DNA of 8,350 nucleotides from Candidatus Harrisonbacteria bacterium (lineage in GTDB: Bacteria > Patescibacteriota > Minisyncoccia > UBA6257 > 1-14-0-10-44-23): positions 1 through 8,350 of the forward strand of contig JAHFLG010000044.1 in NCBI GenBank assembly GCA_023244975.1. The letters are read 5' to 3'. Every line of letters starts with the position of its first letter. Position 1 is the stretch's first letter. Below, one piece after another: positions 6,540 to 8,350 of this stretch. The notes below the pieces were generated by a model. That model saw nothing but the letters and a program-made list of their open reading frames with translations, was not told the DNA's origin and made no database searches. Both the position numbers and the translations under genes were made by a program.

Positions 6540-7547
6540 ATGTTTGTTACTAAGATTGGAATAGATTTGGGGACTGCTAATACCATTGTCTTTGTGCCTA
6601 AAAAAGGGTTTGTGGTAAATGAGCCCACCATCGTTGCTTTGGGCCAGCCTAATAATGAAGTCATTGCTGTGGGTCGCGAGGCTAAGAACATGATCGGCCG
6701 CACACCGTATGATATTACCGCCTATAAGCCACTCAAAGACGGAGTCATCGCCGACTACTATATAACCAAGGCGATGCTGAAGTATTTTATCAGCAAGGCT
6801 ATCGGTTCGTTTAACATCATTAAGCCCGATGTTGTTATCTCGGTGCCGGCCGGCATCACGGCCAATGAGCGCCGCGCCGTGACCAATGCGACGCGCGAGG
6901 CCGGAGCTAAAGAAGTGTATGTGGTCAAAGAGCCGATTCTCGCAGCCTTGGGCGCGGATATTCCGATTAATTCGCACTCGGGTAACATGATCATTAATGT
7001 CGGAGGCGGAACCAGTGAGGTCGCGGTGGTGTCCCTGGGGAGCATCGTGAGCTGGGCGAGTTTGCGCGTGGCCGGCAACAAGTTTGATAGCGCCATTATG
7101 GAGTACGTGAAGAAAAAGTTTTCGGTGTATATTGGTGAGCAAACTGCCGAGCAGGTTAAAATTGAAGTCGGCAGCGCCCTGCCGATGAAAGAAAAGCTTT
7201 CGGTGAAAATTCGCGGTCGCGATGTGGCCAGCGGTTTGCCAAAAGATGTGGCTGTAAATTCTAATGAAATCGCCGAAGCCCTCAATCCACTGCTGCTCGA
7301 TATTGCGGCGTCAGTGCAGACCGTCTTCAATGCCACTCCGCCGGAGCTCGTTGCCGATATTATGGAAAAGGGAATCGTTATTTCGGGCGGCGGCGGCAAT
7401 CTGCGCAACATTGATGAGTTCTTTAAGCGTATGACCGGTGTGCCCTGCTATGTTGCTGAAGAGTCATTGTTCTGCGTTGCTAAGGGTGCCGGCCTTATTC
7501 TCGACCACCTTGAAGTCTACAAACGGACGCTGTTGAATAAACGATAG
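6540..7547 (+). CDS. mreB: Rod shape-determining protein MreB (bacterial actin)
   Basis: MreB is an actin-like ATPase that forms membrane-associated filaments guiding cell-wall elongation. The 335 residues are of normal length. Motifs in order are phosphate-1 IDLGTANT (8-15), SVPAGITANERRAV (101-114), the EP motif with the likely catalytic Glu (E131), phosphate-2 INVGGGTSEVAV (152-163), RVAGNKFD (176-183) and ISGGGGNLRNID (281-292, adenosine region). Two normally acidic positions are Asn here: the Asp of the phosphate-2 D-x-GGGT loop is N153, and the Asp of the GGD(R/K)(F/M)D motif is N180. Both read unambiguously as AAT and AAC codons. ATPase or filament dynamics may therefore differ. No mreC or mreD follows. 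murA lies upstream beyond a palindrome and holB 34 bp downstream. No Shine-Dalgarno is present. Confidence 0.96.
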   Translation: MFVTKIGIDLGTANTIVFVPKKGFVVNEPTIVALGQPNNEVIAVGREAKNMIGRTPYDITAYKPLKDGVIADYYITKAMLKYFISKAIGSFNIIKPDVVISVPAGITANERRAVTNATREAGAKEVYVVKEPILAALGADIPINSHSGNMIINVGGGTSEVAVVSLGSIVSWASLRVAGNKFDSAIMEYVKKKFSVYIGEQTAEQVKIEVGSALPMKEKLSVKIRGRDVASGLPKDVAVNSNEIAEALNPLLLDIAASVQTVFNATPPELVADIMEKGIVISGGGGNLRNIDEFFKRMTGVPCYVAEESLFCVAKGAGLILDHLEVYKRTLLNKR

Positions 7548-7569
7548 TCGTGGCTCGGGCTAAATCATA

Positions 7570-7575
7570 TATAAT
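7570..7575 (+). promoter_or_regulatory. -10 promoter candidate for holB
   Basis: A perfect TATAAT lies 6 nt before the holB ATG, in an AT-rich patch of the 34-bp gap after mreB. No convincing -35 or extended -10 is seen. The spacing matches the PGI/PMI promoter candidate and would give a leaderless mRNA. Read-through from mreB is also possible. Confidence 0.45.
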
Positions 7576-7581
7576 TTCTTC

Positions 7582-8331
7582 ATGGCGACTAATGATGTAG
7601 AAAAGGATTTTAAAGCTCTCATTAAAAATGAGGCGTTGGGGCATGCGTACATTTTGTATGGCGGAGCTTTGACAGGGGAGCTGGATGTTGCCCAGTCGCT
7701 GGCCAATTATTTGGAAACCAAGGCGTGGGAGCCAAGTAGTAAGATCTTAATGGACGCGCGAGTTATTGATGGTACACAGCAGAATCTTGGCGTGGACGTG
7801 GCGCGGGAGTTTTCAGAATTTTTATATCGCCAGCCGGTGGCGAGCCCACGTCGGACGCTTATTGTCCACGCAGCCGGTGAGTTGACGCCGCAGGCGCAGA
7901 ACGCGTTATTAAAAATTGCTGAGGAGCCACCGAGCCACGCGCTGATCATCTTGACCGTTACTGACCTTAATACAATCCTTCCGGCGCTCTTGTCGCGCTT
8001 CCAGAAAATCCATATTCCTAACAGCGGTGGAAAAGAAAGTTTGTCGTCTGCGCAGACCGAGGCAAAGGAGCTGGTTGAGAAGTTTTTGCTTTCTAATGAG
8101 CGCGGCCGCAGTGAGATCATTAAAACTATGGTCAAAGACGAGCGCGAGATCGAGGCCAAGGGCGAAAAGGTTGTCGATCACTTTGTGCGCTACCTAATCG
8201 AGGAGCTTGCCAAGAAGCCGGATGACAACTGGCGGGCGTTAAAACACCTGTTGCATCGGTTTACGATGATGAATGATTATTCGACCAACAAGCGACTCCA
8301 GCTCGAAGCTGTGCTACAATTTTTAAACTAA
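7582..8331 (+). CDS. holB: DNA polymerase III delta' subunit (clamp-loader AAA+ protein)
   Basis: Delta' is the rigid stator of the clamp loader that places the sliding clamp on DNA. The 249 residues show the family N-terminus GHAYILYGG (20-28), with a degenerate P-loop lacking GKT as expected for delta'. They also show NLGVDVAREFSEFL (68-81), and the AAA+ core LTPQAQNALLKIAEEPP (101-117) followed by sensor-1 and LLSRFQ (136-141), where clamp-loader subunits normally have SRC. The zinc-binding cysteines of larger DnaX/HolB proteins are absent. The protein is shorter than E. coli delta' (334), with a reduced C-terminal oligomerisation domain (about 155-249, helical and charged). The neighbours are mreB upstream and a new gene starting one base after its stop. 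The call could be confused with an N-terminal DnaX relative, but the degenerate Walker A favours delta'. Confidence 0.88.
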   Translation: MATNDVEKDFKALIKNEALGHAYILYGGALTGELDVAQSLANYLETKAWEPSSKILMDARVIDGTQQNLGVDVAREFSEFLYRQPVASPRRTLIVHAAGELTPQAQNALLKIAEEPPSHALIILTVTDLNTILPALLSRFQKIHIPNSGGKESLSSAQTEAKELVEKFLLSNERGRSEIIKTMVKDEREIEAKGEKVVDHFVRYLIEELAKKPDDNWRALKHLLHRFTMMNDYSTNKRLQLEAVLQFLN

Positions 8332-8332
8332 T

Positions 8333-8350
8333 ATGGATGCAATTCTTAAA
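8333..8350 (+). CDS. Start of a downstream gene, cut by the window edge
   Basis: An ATG one base after the holB stop opens a frame of six codons (MDAILK) to the window end. The tight spacing suggests translational coupling with holB. Too little is visible to assign a product. Confidence 0.4.

Noticed and set aside
6336..7142. 268-residue frame on the minus strand opposite murA/mreB
   Set aside because: It lies antisense to well-conserved mreB codons and across the palindrome, and its translation shows no recognisable domain; the frame is a shadow of biased codon use.
1..8350. Alternative genetic code (TGA read as Gly) as in some Patescibacteria
   Set aside because: All genes are open without TGA in frame and conserved glycines use GGN codons; the lack of TGA stops among seven genes is too small a sample.

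Overview
The window reads as a chromosomal housekeeping segment from a bacterium of the Candidate Phyla Radiation (Patescibacteria), most likely Parcubacteria-like. This placement is inference. It rests on compact genes with gaps of 0-20 bp, an almost complete absence of Shine-Dalgarno sequences, -10 boxes sitting 6-11 bp before start codons, an archaeal-type bifunctional phosphoglucose/phosphomannose isomerase, an RNase J with a long basic N-terminal extension, and a Cys-less membrane-anchored solute-binding protein next to secG. The standard genetic code fits: no reading frame needs TGA read as sense. All seven visible stop codons are TAA or TAG.

The layout is divergent about a point near 5010. 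To the left, on the minus strand and in transcription order, are: a small four-helix membrane protein (YvlD / phage-holin-4_2 family), secG, a family-5 solute-binding protein, the sugar-phosphate isomerase, tRNA-Leu(CAG), and RNase J, whose 3' end runs off the window. To the right, on the plus strand, are murA, mreB and holB (DNA polymerase III delta'), followed by the first six codons of another gene at the window edge. The minus-strand genes are packed closely enough to be one transcription unit, with an additional internal promoter candidate before the isomerase.

Functionally the window combines envelope building (MurA makes a peptidoglycan precursor, MreB organises elongation, SecG supports export, and YvlD and the solute-binding protein are envelope proteins), central sugar metabolism (PGI/PMI), RNA turnover (RNase J), translation (tRNA-Leu) and replication (delta').

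The parts not explained by ordinary genes are: a 115-bp interrupted palindrome between murA and mreB whose right arm supplies the likely mreB -35 box; a 20-bp hairpin in the RNase J leader; three tandem 18-bp palindromic units inserted in frame in the RNase J N-terminal extension; a shared TGnTATACTTACA promoter element; and two Asp-to-Asn changes at conserved MreB positions. I see no CRISPR array, insertion sequence, phage or defence system. No clearly new multi-gene system is demonstrable here. The secG/solute-binding-protein pairing and the palindromes are the best leads.
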